Source: Clostridium gallinarum (lineage in GTDB: Bacteria > Bacillota > Clostridia > Clostridiales > Clostridiaceae). From it: 64,000 nt of DNA. The notes beneath the pieces are model-generated. The model was given only the letters and a program-made list of their open reading frames with translations. It had not been told where the DNA came from and did no database searches. The DNA is taken from positions 42,245 to 106,244 of the forward strand of contig NZ_JACSQZ010000002.1 in NCBI RefSeq assembly GCF_014836325.1. The letters are read 5' to 3'. Position numbers and translations under genes: made by a program. Below, piece after piece: positions 53,965 through 63,021 of this stretch (positions are counted from its first letter, which is position 1; every line of letters starts with the position of its first letter).

Positions 53965-55269
53965 TTATTTGTCTATTTTATTAAAGACTTCTCGTATTTT
54001 TCCTACCATATATAATGATCCACATGCCAAAATCAAATCTTCATTATTAGCTTTGCTTAATGAATATTTAACAGCCTCATCATAATCATCAAAGCCTAAT
54101 GAATTTTCATTATATTTTTCTGCTAATACTCTTAAATCATTAGAGCTTTTTGCTCTATTTGAGTTAGGGGTAACTGTACAAACTTCCTTTGCGAGTGGAG
54201 TTATTATTTCTAGTATTTTATCAACTTCTTTATCAGCTAATACTCCAAGAATTAAATATAAATTTTTATATTTAAAATAATCTTTAAGATTTTTCTTCAA
54301 ATACTTAATTCCATCTACATTATGGGCTCCATCAATTACTATATAAGGATTTTCTTTTAAAATTTCAAGTCTACCTTTCCATTTAACTTTTTTTGTAGCA
54401 GCTTTAATCTTATCAATGTCTACTTTTATATAATTTAAATTTTCTAATTCTTTTAAAGCTTCTAAAGCTAATGATAAATTTATAATTTGATGACTTCCTA
54501 ATAAAGATAAATTTAAAGTTTCTTCTTTTCCTCTAAAGTTTATTAATATCCTTTGAGTTATTATACTCTCATTGTCTATATTTAAAAACCTATAGCTATT
54601 AGAATTAATAATAGACAACTCACATCCCTTTTTAATAGATGTTTCAGTAATTACTTTTATTGCTTCATCCTTTTGCATACAAGTTATTATAGGTATATTC
54701 TTTTTAATAATACCTGCCTTTTCTTTAGTTATTTCTTCAATTGTACTCCCTAAAATATTCATATGATCAAAGCTTATTGATGTAATTATAGATAATATTG
54801 GTGTTAAAACATTAGTTGAATCAAGTCTTCCACCTAGCCCAACTTCAATAATTCCAAAATCAACATCCTGTCTATATAAATATAAGAACATAATACAAGT
54901 TAAAACTTCAAATTCAGTAGGATGATTAAAACCTTCTTCAACAACTTTATTTACAAAAGGTTTTATTTCATTTATTAAACTCACAAAATCTTCTTCTTTT
55001 ATATTTTTGCTATTTATCCTTATAGTTTCTTCTATTTCCTCTAAATGTGGAGAGTTAAAAAAACCCACTTTATATCCATGCTCCATTAATATAGTTCCTA
55101 AAATTGCAGAAGTTGAGCCTTTTCCATTCGTTCCTGCTATATGTATTAGCTTTAACTTCTTATGTGGATTACCCATAAGTTCTAATAATCTTTCTGTTCG
55201 TTCAAGACCGTAATTTGATCCTAAGGTCCTTAGACTTTCTAAATATTCTAAAGTGCTTTTATCTTTCAT
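53965..55269 (-). CDS. folC: Folylpolyglutamate synthase / dihydrofolate synthase
   Basis: This 434-residue Mur-ligase-family enzyme adds glutamate to folates (and in many bacteria to dihydropteroate). The P-loop is LIHIAGTNGKGSTSAILGTIL (about residue 43). FFNSPHLEEIEETIRIN, the lysine/histidine region around SFDHMNILGSTIEEITKEKAGI and VIDGAHNVDGI follow. Length is typical. Its ATG overlaps the preceding ATP-grasp gene by 11 bases, so three ligase genes form one operon. Confidence 0.95.
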   Translation of the reverse strand: MKDKSTLEYLESLRTLGSNYGLERTERLLELMGNPHKKLKLIHIAGTNGKGSTSAILGTILMEHGYKVGFFNSPHLEEIEETIRINSKNIKEEDFVSLINEIKPFVNKVVEEGFNHPTEFEVLTCIMFLYLYRQDVDFGIIEVGLGGRLDSTNVLTPILSIITSISFDHMNILGSTIEEITKEKAGIIKKNIPIITCMQKDEAIKVITETSIKKGCELSIINSNSYRFLNIDNESIITQRILINFRGKEETLNLSLLGSHQIINLSLALEALKELENLNYIKVDIDKIKAATKKVKWKGRLEILKENPYIVIDGAHNVDGIKYLKKNLKDYFKYKNLYLILGVLADKEVDKILEIITPLAKEVCTVTPNSNRAKSSNDLRVLAEKYNENSLGFDDYDEAVKYSLSKANNEDLILACGSLYMVGKIREVFNKIDK

Positions 55270-56059
55270 CTTCCTTTCCCCCTTTTATTTCATTAACTAT
55301 GTGATCTAAAAATTTTTCCATAGTATCATTTATACCTAAATGACTTAACATCCTACTTCCAACAGCATCTTCAAATTCATTAAATAAAATTTCTCCATTC
55401 TTTAATAATAAAAAATCTATACCACCAAAATCTATTTTTATATCCTTTAAAATCTTATTTATTATTTCTTTTTCTTTATTAGAATAATTATAGATTTCTA
55501 CACTTCCACCCTTTGTAAAATTAGAAATTAAAGAATCTTTCTTAGGTATTCTTATAACTGCATGTTCAACTTTATTATTTATTATATAAAATCTTATATC
55601 TCCTATATAAGCCTCAATATAATCTTGATATACATTTTTATTAAAATCTAAATTATTAAAATCCTCTACTATTCTTATATTATTCCCACCATGACCATTT
55701 TTAGGCTTTTCTATTATCTTTTTTTCTCTATTAATTTTATTTAAAGTTTTATATATTTTAGGATAATTAATATTTACTGATTCTATATAATCATAAGCCT
55801 TTAATTTATCATTACCTAAAACTGCAAATTTATATTTATTAAAAACTCTAATTCCCTTTTCTTCTAATCTATAAGTTAAATCAAAATTTCTAGATCTATT
55901 TATAGCAAATTTATAATCATAATTTAATTCATCTATATCTTTATCTAATTCAAGCTTAATATTAAGGTTTCTAGCCTTTCCCTCAACTATAAGCCAATCT
56001 ATATAAGCTTTATTTTTAGATACATCTTCTTCATTATAAATAACTATCCCATTTATCAT
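55259..56059 (-). CDS. RimK-like ATP-grasp ligase, second of a tandem pair
   Basis: This 266-residue protein is a small ATP-grasp ligase. A pre-ATP-grasp N-terminal half (INGIVIYNEEDVSKNKAYIDW) precedes a central KIIEKPKNGHGGNNIRIVED loop (about residue 115), the glycine-rich nucleotide lid. DIRFYIINNKVEHAVIRI and the metal-site FGGIDFLLLKNGEILFNEFED follow. Such enzymes join a carboxylate to an amine using ATP, as in RimK, LysX or CofF. The substrate is unknown. Its start overlaps the first ATP-grasp gene by four bases and its end overlaps folC. Confidence 0.83.
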   Translation of the reverse strand: MINGIVIYNEEDVSKNKAYIDWLIVEGKARNLNIKLELDKDIDELNYDYKFAINRSRNFDLTYRLEEKGIRVFNKYKFAVLGNDKLKAYDYIESVNINYPKIYKTLNKINREKKIIEKPKNGHGGNNIRIVEDFNNLDFNKNVYQDYIEAYIGDIRFYIINNKVEHAVIRIPKKDSLISNFTKGGSVEIYNYSNKEKEIINKILKDIKIDFGGIDFLLLKNGEILFNEFEDAVGSRMLSHLGINDTMEKFLDHIVNEIKGGKEDER

Positions 56060-56949
56060 TTTATTTCACCTAATATATACTGTAATATTTCTTTACCAAA
56101 GCTTTTTCCCCATATTTTTTCAAAGCTTAAAAAGTTTAAGTTAGAATTAACCTCACAAAGCAATGGTTCATTATTTTCTCCAAATAATAAGTCTACTCCT
56201 GAAAAATCTAATCCTAGTACTTTATGTGCCTTTATTGCCAGTTCTTCTTGTTCCTTAGTAAGTTCTATTAATTTGCCTTTTCCCCCTTGTGAAATATTTG
56301 CCCTAAAATCTACTTCAGATTCCCTAAGCATTGCCCCTATTACCCTATCGCCAATTATATTAACCCTTATATCTCTTCCAAAGCTACTTTTAATATTTTC
56401 TTGAATTATAAAATCTACATTCCTCTTATTTAAATCATTAACCTTATTAATAAATTCTTCTTTATTATTTATTAAATAAACTTGCATACCAAAAGAACCC
56501 ATAGCTTCCTTTACTATTACACTTTCACCTAAGTACTCATAACACTTTATTAAATAATCCTTATTGTTTAATGATGAATCAAATATCATTGGAGAAAGAA
56601 TAGTTCTTGGCATATTTATATTATTATTAGAAAGAGTTAAATGCATTAACCCTTTATGATCACAATATTTTATTGCCCTGCTAGAGTTAAAAACCCTATA
56701 TCCCATTTTTTCTAAATGCCTTGCTAAAAGTACATCCTTATCCCAAAAGATTATAAATTCAGGCTTTTCTAATTTTCTTAAATAAAACAGCTCTGCTTCT
56801 CCCACTCTAGAGAACATGGGGATTATCTCTGTATTTTTTACATCAATTAAATTTATATTTAACTCTTTAGCATCATTAACTAAAGAATTTACTAATTCTC
56901 TAATTTTAGGAACATTTAATGTGCCATTATAAATTATCCAACCTGTCAT
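56056..56949 (-). CDS. RimK-like ATP-grasp ligase, first of a tandem pair
   Basis: This protein of about 297 residues starts MTGWIIYNGTLNVPKIRELV and has the RimK/LysX architecture. ESVIVKEAMGSFGMQVYLINN is the ATP-binding loop (about residue 145). FGRDIRVNIIGDRVIGAMLRES and FRANISQGGKGKLIEL follow, then the C-terminal metal site LDFSGVDLLFGENNEPLLCEVNSN. AGTAGG six bases upstream favours the ATG at 56949 over the one at 56955. It is the first gene of an operon with a second ATP-grasp gene and folC, suggesting a role in amino-acid or glutamate ligation. Confidence 0.85.
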   Translation of the reverse strand: MTGWIIYNGTLNVPKIRELVNSLVNDAKELNINLIDVKNTEIIPMFSRVGEAELFYLRKLEKPEFIIFWDKDVLLARHLEKMGYRVFNSSRAIKYCDHKGLMHLTLSNNNINMPRTILSPMIFDSSLNNKDYLIKCYEYLGESVIVKEAMGSFGMQVYLINNKEEFINKVNDLNKRNVDFIIQENIKSSFGRDIRVNIIGDRVIGAMLRESEVDFRANISQGGKGKLIELTKEQEELAIKAHKVLGLDFSGVDLLFGENNEPLLCEVNSNLNFLSFEKIWGKSFGKEILQYILGEIK

Positions 56950-57060
56950 ATTCATCCTACTTTCTTATATGTAGTATTAATTAACCTATTTTTATCACTT
57001 TTAATTTTCTTTGTCAACCTTTATACTATTATTATCTTATGTTTATTAAAGGAGTAACTT

Positions 57061-57492
57061 ATGAAGGATTTAAATGAAATTCTAAAATTAAATTTAGATA
57101 AAATATCTATTTATGAAATAAATGAAGAAAACTTAATAGAATTAAAAAATTGTGATTACTATGTAAAAAATAATTTCTACTTTTGGCTTATAAATAAAAT
57201 ATATGAACTTGAAGAAAAAAACAAACTTAAAGAACTAGGCTATGCTCATTATCTAATGTCATATTATATATTTATAGTACTAACACCTTTATCCTATGAA
57301 TCAATATCCTTTAGCCACATAAAAAAGGCTATACAATATGAAAATAATATTAAATACAAAGAATGGCTACTTATATTCTCAACCCTACCTATTACTTATT
57401 TAAAACAATACGATGCAATAAAAATAGCAGAAGAAGTAATAAAAGAAGATCCAAGTAGTACTATAGCAAACACTATTTTACAAATCTTTTAA
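57061..57492 (+). CDS. Hypothetical alpha-helical protein
   Basis: This 143-residue protein is not recognised. It is predicted mostly helical, with an acidic N-terminal part (INEENLIELKNCDYYVKNN) and a helical-repeat-like end (AIKIAEEVIKEDPSSTIANTILQ). The C-terminal pattern recalls TPR helices but no full repeat unit is convincing. GGAG stands before the ATG. It is divergent from the ATP-grasp-folC operon, and element A copy 2 starts ten bases after its stop. Confidence 0.6.
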   Translation: MKDLNEILKLNLDKISIYEINEENLIELKNCDYYVKNNFYFWLINKIYELEEKNKLKELGYAHYLMSYYIFIVLTPLSYESISFSHIKKAIQYENNIKYKEWLLIFSTLPITYLKQYDAIKIAEEVIKEDPSSTIANTILQIF

Positions 57493-57501
57493 CCTAGAAA
57501 C

Positions 57502-57574
57502 AAAGATATAAACATTATATTCCTTGCTCCGTCGCATGCACTCCAAGTCACCGTCATACAATGTTTATCTCTTT
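57502..57574 (+). repeat. Structured dispersed element A, copy 2
   Basis: The first hairpin (57502-57516 with 57560-57574, one mismatch) encloses the conserved core, with two single-base differences (GCATGCACTCC and GTCACCG). The second hairpin seen in copies 1 and 3 is not well preserved here, so this copy looks partly decayed. Confidence 0.8.
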
Positions 57575-57599
57575 GTAAACAGAAAGTTTAAAATATAAA

Positions 57600-57807
57600 T
57601 ACTAATAATATGTCCTATAGCTTTATAACTAATTTAAATAATAAATTAAGGGATATTGCTAATAAACTATATATTAACAATATCCCTATAAAGTATTTTC
57701 AAGGCAATTTTTCCGGAGCTATGCACTTAATTACTAAAAATTCTATTTCAGTAATTTGGAACAAATTACTTCCTCAATTCTTAATTTTTCATTTTTAATT
57801 CTTCATT
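57600..57807. repeat. Intergenic hairpins and repeat B segment before valS 3' end
   Basis: A stem AGGGATATTG/CAATATCCCT (about 57649-57688) is followed by the family-B hairpin AGTAATTTGGAACAAATTACT (about 57752-57772). AT-rich TTCTTAATTTTTCATTTTTAA (57779-57799) adjoins the valS stop. On the minus strand these provide the likely valS termination region. A 62-codon frame across it is not credible as a gene. Confidence 0.55.
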
Positions 57808-60450
57808 CTACTTAAGTGCTTCTATTCTTACTAAAACTGCATTTAGCATTTCTTGATATTTTTCTCTCTTTTCTTTTTCTCCATCAATTACAGCTTGTGG
57901 AGCCTTAGAAACGAAGCCTTGGTTAGAAAGCTTTTTATCAATTCTTTCTACTTCACCTTCTAATTTTTTCTTTTCTTTATTTAATCTTTCAAGTTCCTTT
58001 TCCTTATCTACTAAGTCAAGTAAAGGCATAAATAATTCTCCACCCTTAACAACTAAAGATACTGCATTTTCTGGAACTTCATTTTTATCAACAATAAATG
58101 CTACTTCTGACGCAGATGCTAATTTTTCTATATAATTAAATCCTGATTCAAAGGCTTCCTTTGCTTCACTTGTAGTGTAAGCTATAACCTTAGCTTTTCT
58201 TGATGGTGGAACATTCATTTCTGCTCTAACATTTCTTAAGCCCTTAATTGCTTCAATTATAAAGTCCATATCTTTTTCAGCTTTATCATCTCTTAAAGCT
58301 TCATTGTATTCTGGCCAATTTGAAACAACTATTGATTCACCATCTGTTAATGTAGTAAATATTTCTTCTGTTATAAATGGCATTACAGGGTGTAATAATT
58401 TAAGTCCTGTTTGTAAAACTGTATTTAGAACATTATAAACTATTCCCTTTGCTTTTTCATCTTCACTGTATAATACACCTTTAACTAATTCTATATACCA
58501 ATCACAGAATTCAGTCCACATAAAGTCATATACCTTTTGAAGAGCAATTCCTAGTTCATATTTTTCCATGTTTTCAGTTACTTCATTAACTAAAGAATTC
58601 ATTCTTGAAAGAATCCATTTATCTGCTAAGCTATATTCTCTGCAATCTTCATACTTTTTCATTATTTCAGTATCTAAGTTCATCATAACGAATCTAGATG
58701 CATTCCACATTTTATTTGCAAAGTTTCTAGCTGCTTCAACTCTTTCTGGAATATATCTTATATCATTTCCTGGAGAGTTACCTGTAACTAACATAAATCT
58801 TAGAGCATCTGCACCATATTCATCTATTACTTCAAGTGGGTCTACTCCATTACCTAGAGATTTACTCATTTTTCTTCCTTCTGAATCTCTTATAATTCCG
58901 TGAATTAATACAGTATCAAAAGGAGTTTTATCCATATTGTGTATTCCTGAGAATATCATTCTTGCAACCCAGAAGAATATAATATCATATCCAGTAACTA
59001 AAACATTAGTTGGATAGAAGTATTCTAAATCCTCTGTTTTGTTTGGCCAACCTAAAGTTGAGAAAGGCCATAATGCTGATGAGAACCAAGTATCTAATAC
59101 ATCTTCATCTTGATGCATATGCTTTGATCCACACTTAGGACAAACTTCTGGTGCATCTACCTCAACTATAATTTCTCTACAATCATCGCAGTACCAAACT
59201 GGAATTCTGTGTCCCCACCATAATTGTCTTGATATACACCAATCTTGAATATTTTCCATCCAGTTAAAGTATATCTTATCAAATCTTTCAGGAACAAATT
59301 TAGTTTCCTTACTCTTTACTGCTTCTATTGCAGGTTTTGCTAAAGATTCCATTTTAACATACCATTGTTTAGATATTATTGGTTCTATAACTGTGTTACA
59401 TCTATCATGAGTTCCAACGTTATGAGTATGAGGTTTAACTTTTACTAATAAACCTAAGTCCTCTAAATCCTTAACCATTTGCTTTCTTGCTTCATATCTA
59501 TCTAAGCCTTGATATTTTCCACCTAATTCATTTATTACTCCATGGTCATCCATAACTCTAATTTGTGGTAAGTTATGTCTAAGACCTACTTGGAAGTCAT
59601 TAGGATCATGTGCTGGAGTTATTTTAACAGCTCCAGTTCCAAATTCAATATCTACGTAGTCATCAGCAACTATTGGAATTTCTCTATCAGTTAAAGGTAA
59701 TTTAATCATTTTACCTACTAAAGATTTAAATCTTTCATCATTTGGATTTACAGCAACTGCAGTATCACCAAGTAATGTTTCAGGTCTTGTAGTTGCTATT
59801 TCTAAATAGCCACTTCCATCAGCTAATGGATAGTTTATATGCCAGAAGAAGCCATCTTGTTCTTCATATTCTATTTCTGCATCTGAAAGTGCTGTTGAAC
59901 ACTTTGGACACCAGTTAGTTATTCTATTACCTTGATAAATTAAACCTTCATTATATAATTTAACAAAAACAGTTCTAACTGCTTTATTTAAATTTTCATC
60001 CATAGTAAAGGCTTCTCTTGAAAAGTCACAAGAAACTCCCATTTTCTTAAGCTGATTTCTTATAGTTCCTCTATATTCATCTGCCCATTCCCAAACTTTT
60101 TCAAGGAATGCTTCTCTACCCATTTCTTTTTTAACTAAACCTTGTTTTAAAAGTTCATTTTCAACTTTAACTTCTGTTGCAATTGAAGCATGGTCCTGTC
60201 CTGGTAACCATAAAGTTGAATATCCTTGCATCCTCTTAAATCTTATAAGCATATCTTGAAGAGTATTATCAAGTGCATGACCTAAGTGAAGCTTTCCAGT
60301 TATATTTGGTGGTGGCATAACAATTGAAAATGGTTTTTTATTTTTATCAACTACAGGTGTGAAATATTTTTTATCTTCCCAATTTTTATAAATTCTTTCT
60401 TCAAAGTCTTTTGGGCTATAAGTTGTGGCTAAGTTTTTCTTTTCAGACAT
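57808..60450 (-). CDS. valS: Valine--tRNA ligase
   Basis: This 880-residue class Ia synthetase charges tRNA-Val. The HIGH motif is [17 protein letters not shown] (about residue 50) and the KMSKS motif is [16 protein letters not shown] (about 525). An intact CP1 editing domain lies between them ([18 protein letters not shown]). It also has a [11 protein letters not shown] zinc-like segment and a C-terminal coiled-coil arm (about 815-880) specific to ValRS. AGGAGG precedes the ATG. Expression is controlled by the Val T-box upstream. Element A copy 3 lies within its 5' leader. Confidence 0.98.
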   Translation of the reverse strand: MSEKKNLATTYSPKDFEERIYKNWEDKKYFTPVVDKNKKPFSIVMPPPNITGKLHLGHALDNTLQDMLIRFKRMQGYSTLWLPGQDHASIATEVKVENELLKQGLVKKEMGREAFLEKVWEWADEYRGTIRNQLKKMGVSCDFSREAFTMDENLNKAVRTVFVKLYNEGLIYQGNRITNWCPKCSTALSDAEIEYEEQDGFFWHINYPLADGSGYLEIATTRPETLLGDTAVAVNPNDERFKSLVGKMIKLPLTDREIPIVADDYVDIEFGTGAVKITPAHDPNDFQVGLRHNLPQIRVMDDHGVINELGGKYQGLDRYEARKQMVKDLEDLGLLVKVKPHTHNVGTHDRCNTVIEPIISKQWYVKMESLAKPAIEAVKSKETKFVPERFDKIYFNWMENIQDWCISRQLWWGHRIPVWYCDDCREIIVEVDAPEVCPKCGSKHMHQDEDVLDTWFSSALWPFSTLGWPNKTEDLEYFYPTNVLVTGYDIIFFWVARMIFSGIHNMDKTPFDTVLIHGIIRDSEGRKMSKSLGNGVDPLEVIDEYGADALRFMLVTGNSPGNDIRYIPERVEAARNFANKMWNASRFVMMNLDTEIMKKYEDCREYSLADKWILSRMNSLVNEVTENMEKYELGIALQKVYDFMWTEFCDWYIELVKGVLYSEDEKAKGIVYNVLNTVLQTGLKLLHPVMPFITEEIFTTLTDGESIVVSNWPEYNEALRDDKAEKDMDFIIEAIKGLRNVRAEMNVPPSRKAKVIAYTTSEAKEAFESGFNYIEKLASASEVAFIVDKNEVPENAVSLVVKGGELFMPLLDLVDKEKELERLNKEKKKLEGEVERIDKKLSNQGFVSKAPQAVIDGEKEKREKYQEMLNAVLVRIEALK

Positions 60451-60550
60451 TTGTATCCTCCTTTATTTTCCTAATATTTAAAATCTAATGATTTTTAATT
60501 TCTTATACTTAAAATTAAAAATAACATTAAGACTATTTTTTTAAATAAGA

Positions 60551-60682
60551 AAGTGCACCTATATAATTTTGCTTATTCCGTCGCATGCGCTCCAAGTCAT
60601 CGCAAAATTAATAGGAGCACTTCGTAACCAAATGAAGAAAATTATAAAAAATTATTCGCAGGGTAATATTTTTATAATTTTC
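60551..60682 (+). repeat. Structured dispersed element A, copy 3 (inside the valS leader)
   Basis: This copy is 132 bp, like copy 1, but with different stems that still pair. Arms 60551-60572 and 60602-60622 (AAGTGC..CCTAT..TAATTTTGC and complement) enclose TCCGTCGCATGCGCTCCAAG. The second stem is 60637-60656 with about 60665-60682 (GAAAATTATAAAAA and complement). It lies between the Val T-box terminator and the valS start, antisense to valS transcription. Confidence 0.85.
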
Positions 60683-60689
60683 TACAAAA

Positions 60690-60940
60690 TAAAAAGAGCC
60701 TTCATCACAAAAGGACGAAGTCTCGCGGTACCACCTTTTTTCTTAACATAAAAATATATTAAGCTCTTTATTTATTAACGACTAAGACAGCCGCCTTTAC
60801 TTACTTTAGTTCAGTAAAGATGCTCAAAAGCTACCTTCAGGATACTTTAATATAGAAGGCTTTCAGCCAGTGACCTTCATTCTCTTTAATATGCAGTATT
60901 CCCTACTCCTCTTTCTCATTGCTTTTAATATATGATTTTG
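60690..60940 (-). promoter_or_regulatory. T-box leader, valine-specific
   Basis: On the minus strand the T-box sequence AAGGTGGTACCGCGAG (60737-60722) is followed by a terminator hairpin (about 60721-60694) and TTTTT. In stem I a GTA triplet (60845-60843) occupies the specifier position and reads valine. The leader precedes valS by about 240 bases because element A copy 3 is inserted between them. Confidence 0.92.
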
Positions 60941-60947
60941 TAAGGTT

Positions 60948-60976
60948 ATCTTATAATATATTATTCTCTTTGTCAA
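60948..60976 (-). promoter_or_regulatory. Promoter of the valS T-box transcript
   Basis: On the minus strand a perfect TTGACA (60976-60971), a 17-base spacer and TAAGAT (60953-60948) are seen. The sequence between them contains other A/T-rich -10 possibilities. Confidence 0.65.
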
Positions 60977-61004
60977 TATTGTAATATCTATTTAAGTTAA
61001 TAAA

Positions 61005-61130
61005 AAATAGATAAAAATTATATTCCTTGCTCCGTCGCATGCGCTCCAAGTCAACCTCATACAATGTTTATTTCTTTGCAAACTGAAGGAAGGAAATTAT
61101 AAAAGCTACCTTATAAGGTAGCTAATAAAA
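61005..61130 (+). repeat. Structured dispersed element A, copy 4
   Basis: The core TTCCTTGCTCCGTCGCATGC continuing GCTCCAAGTC is identical to copy 1. The outer stem (61005-61019 with 61063-61077) is weaker. The linker AAACTGAAGGAAGGAAA matches copy 1, and the position of the second hairpin is taken by AGCTACCTTATAAGGTAGCT, which also serves the convergent small gene. It lies about 30 bases upstream of the valS promoter. Confidence 0.8.
61104..61123 (-). terminator. Terminator of the 41-residue gene
   Basis: AGCTACCTTATAAGGTAGCT is a perfect 20-base inverted repeat. On the minus strand it is followed by TTTTATAATTT, about 20 bases past the stop. Confidence 0.75.
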
Positions 61131-61142
61131 AATATTTTTATT

Positions 61143-61268
61143 CTAAATTTTAAAATCCTTTGGATCGTGTTCCTTTGCCTTAGGCTCTCCAAAAGCTGCT
61201 TTTACACTTTCTACTTGTGGATTATGATTAATATGTTTTTTATTACTATTTTTTGATTTCTTACTCAT
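61143..61268 (-). CDS. Small basic protein of unknown function (41 residues)
   Basis: The frame encodes MSKKSKNSNKKHINHNPQVE followed by SVKAAFGEPKAKEHDPKDFKI. GGAGGTG lies seven bases before the ATG and a terminator follows, so it is very probably a real gene missed by length cut-offs. It is highly charged with no membrane segment. The HNP and EHDPK motifs recall short conserved clostridial proteins of uncharacterised function (the CPC_1213-like group is a possible match, from memory). It may be a spore or stress protein; this is inference. Confidence 0.75.
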   Translation of the reverse strand: MSKKSKNSNKKHINHNPQVESVKAAFGEPKAKEHDPKDFKI

Positions 61269-61326
61269 TTCTTTCACCTCCAAGCTTGTATCATTAGCTT
61301 ATGTAAAAGAAATAAAATTTATGTAA

Positions 61327-62271
61327 CTATCCTTCTATCCATTCCATATCTTTTATAAATTCCTTTATAAAATCTTCACTCATACTTGGATTTATAGTTT
61401 CTTCATGTATTATAGTTACTGTAGACATAGCTATAGCATATTTAACTGTATCCTTTATTGAAAGATTATTCATATAGCCATAACCAACTCCAGCTACAAA
61501 AGAATCTCCAGCTCCAGTAACATTTTTTACATCAACGCAAGTTGTTTTGATTTTACCTTCTTCATTAGAATTTTTATAATATATTCCATCTGCATCTAAG
61601 CTTATAAATACATTTTCAACTCCTAATGATAAGAAATAATCTGCTGCCTTAACTAAATCTTTATCATTTTCAATTTTAAATCCACATAAAACTTCTGTTT
61701 CTAATCTATTTGGTTTTATTGTATGAAAATATTTAATTAAGTGAGTAACTTTTTGGGCCTTACTTGCAGATACAGGATCTAAAATAAATTTAGTCTTCCC
61801 ATGAAATTTAGTTAAAATATATTCTAGTAACTCTGGATTATCTGAATCTAAAATTACATATTCAGCATTTTCAATAACTTCAGCCTTTGAGTCTATAAAT
61901 TCAGTATCCATTTTATTTAAGCATTCCATATCTACAATAGCTGATTCCATTTCACCGTCTTCATTTAAAATAGCCATATAAGTTGGTGTGTACTCATCCT
62001 CCAGTATCATAGAATGTTTCATATTATATCCAATTCTCTTGGAATTTTCCATAATATTTCTACCTTGATCGTCTCCGCCTAAAACTGATATAAATTCTGT
62101 TTTCACATTAACTCTTGCTAAGTTTTCAGCAATATTTCTGCAAACGCCACCTAAAGATATTTTTATATTTCCAGGTATAGAATCCCTATGACTATATTTT
62201 TTTCTGCTAAAACCTATAATATCTACTATTGATGCTCCTATTACTAAAATATAAGAATTATTATTATACAT
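61327..62271 (-). CDS. PfkB-family carbohydrate kinase, probable pseudouridine kinase
   Basis: This 314-residue ribokinase-fold kinase shows GGVCRNIAENLARVNVKTEFISVLGGDDQGR (PfkB signature 1, about residues 41-71) and DVKNVTGAGDSFVAGVGYGY (signature 2 with the catalytic aspartate, about 250). KPNRLETEVLCG lies between them. The RNIAENLARV wording is characteristic of PsuK-type pseudouridine kinases (C. perfringens/E. coli YeiC group). No psuG partner lies next to it, so the assignment remains tentative; other nucleosides or sugars are possible. The upstream region has GGGAGAG before the ATG. Confidence 0.82.
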   Translation of the reverse strand: MYNNNSYILVIGASIVDIIGFSRKKYSHRDSIPGNIKISLGGVCRNIAENLARVNVKTEFISVLGGDDQGRNIMENSKRIGYNMKHSMILEDEYTPTYMAILNEDGEMESAIVDMECLNKMDTEFIDSKAEVIENAEYVILDSDNPELLEYILTKFHGKTKFILDPVSASKAQKVTHLIKYFHTIKPNRLETEVLCGFKIENDKDLVKAADYFLSLGVENVFISLDADGIYYKNSNEEGKIKTTCVDVKNVTGAGDSFVAGVGYGYMNNLSIKDTVKYAIAMSTVTIIHEETINPSMSEDFIKEFIKDMEWIEG

Positions 62272-62492
62272 ACCATCTCTCCCGATCTATAAAGTCCATT
62301 CTAAAAAAACATAAATACATTATATTAGAGAAAAGAAAAAAAATAAAGTGATTTTTTAAAACTTTGTCGAATTATATTGTTTAAATCACTATGTTTTATT
62401 CTCAAATTTTCTATTTAATTCATATATTGAATATTAACTTATAAATTTGGAAATAATTCTAATAACATATTAATTAAATCTAGGAGGATTTT

Positions 62493-62858
62493 ATGAACTT
62501 CTTCAACGATGGAAATAAATACTATAATATTAAAGAATATGAAAAAGCGATAGAATTCTATAAAAAAGCTATTGATAACAATGAAAATACAGCATGTTCT
62601 TATTATAATTCAGGGGTATGCTATATTAAAATCAAAAACTTTGATAAAGCAATTGAAATGATAAAAGCAGCTTTATCTATACAACAAGAAAGTAAATATT
62701 ACTTTAATTTAGCTTATTGCTATGCAATGAAAGAAAATGTTCGGAAAGCATTAATTTATTTCAATATTTCTTGGTCTTTAGATTCAACCGATAGCGATTG
62801 TGAAAAAGCCATTAATTTACTTATAGCAAAAAATAAAAAATGGGATATTTCCAATTAA
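62493..62858 (+). CDS. Small TPR-repeat protein
   Basis: This 121-residue cytoplasmic protein consists of about three tetratricopeptide repeats: FFNDGNKYYNIKEYEKAIEFYKKAI, ACSYYNSGVCYIKIKNFDKAIEMIKAAL and YYFNLAYCYAMKENVRKALIYFNISW. It is a protein-protein interaction module without an enzymatic domain. AGGAGG precedes the ATG. It is monocistronic, and a long hairpin follows its stop. The partner is unknown. Confidence 0.8.
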   Translation: MNFFNDGNKYYNIKEYEKAIEFYKKAIDNNENTACSYYNSGVCYIKIKNFDKAIEMIKAALSIQQESKYYFNLAYCYAMKENVRKALIYFNISWSLDSTDSDCEKAINLLIAKNKKWDISN

Positions 62859-62860
62859 AA

Positions 62861-62920
62861 AATCCAATAATATAAGTTTTCTATTTTAATAAAAAATAGC
62901 TTAACTCATATTATTGGATT
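62861..62920 (+). terminator. Long terminator hairpin after the TPR gene
   Basis: AATCCAATAATAT (62861-62873) pairs perfectly with ATATTATTGGATT (62908-62920) with an inner CTATTTT/AAATAG stem. It is followed by ATTTTCTTTTTT on the plus strand. Confidence 0.75.
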
Positions 62921-62959
62921 ATTTTCTTTTTTAATTTAAGATATAGTAGTTATTATATC

Positions 62960-63021
62960 TTAAATTTACAGTAATTCTGAAAGAATTACATCCTTAATTA
63001 TCCATTATGCATTATCAATTA
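62960..63021. repeat. Repeat B segment
   Basis: AGTAATTCTGAAAGAATTAC (about 62970-62989) is a hairpin of the same form as those at 53.05 and 57.76 kb. It is followed by AT-rich TTAATTATCCATTATGCATT and its continuation up to the transglutaminase stop. Confidence 0.5.

Noticed and set aside
57610..57798. 62-codon open frame on the plus strand
   Set aside because: It lies in repeat and hairpin sequence, has no ribosome site and its product is low-complexity; it is not a gene.
60569..60751. 60-codon open frame on the plus strand across element A copy 3 and the Val T-box terminator
   Set aside because: It translates structured RNA and terminator sequence and has no ribosome site.
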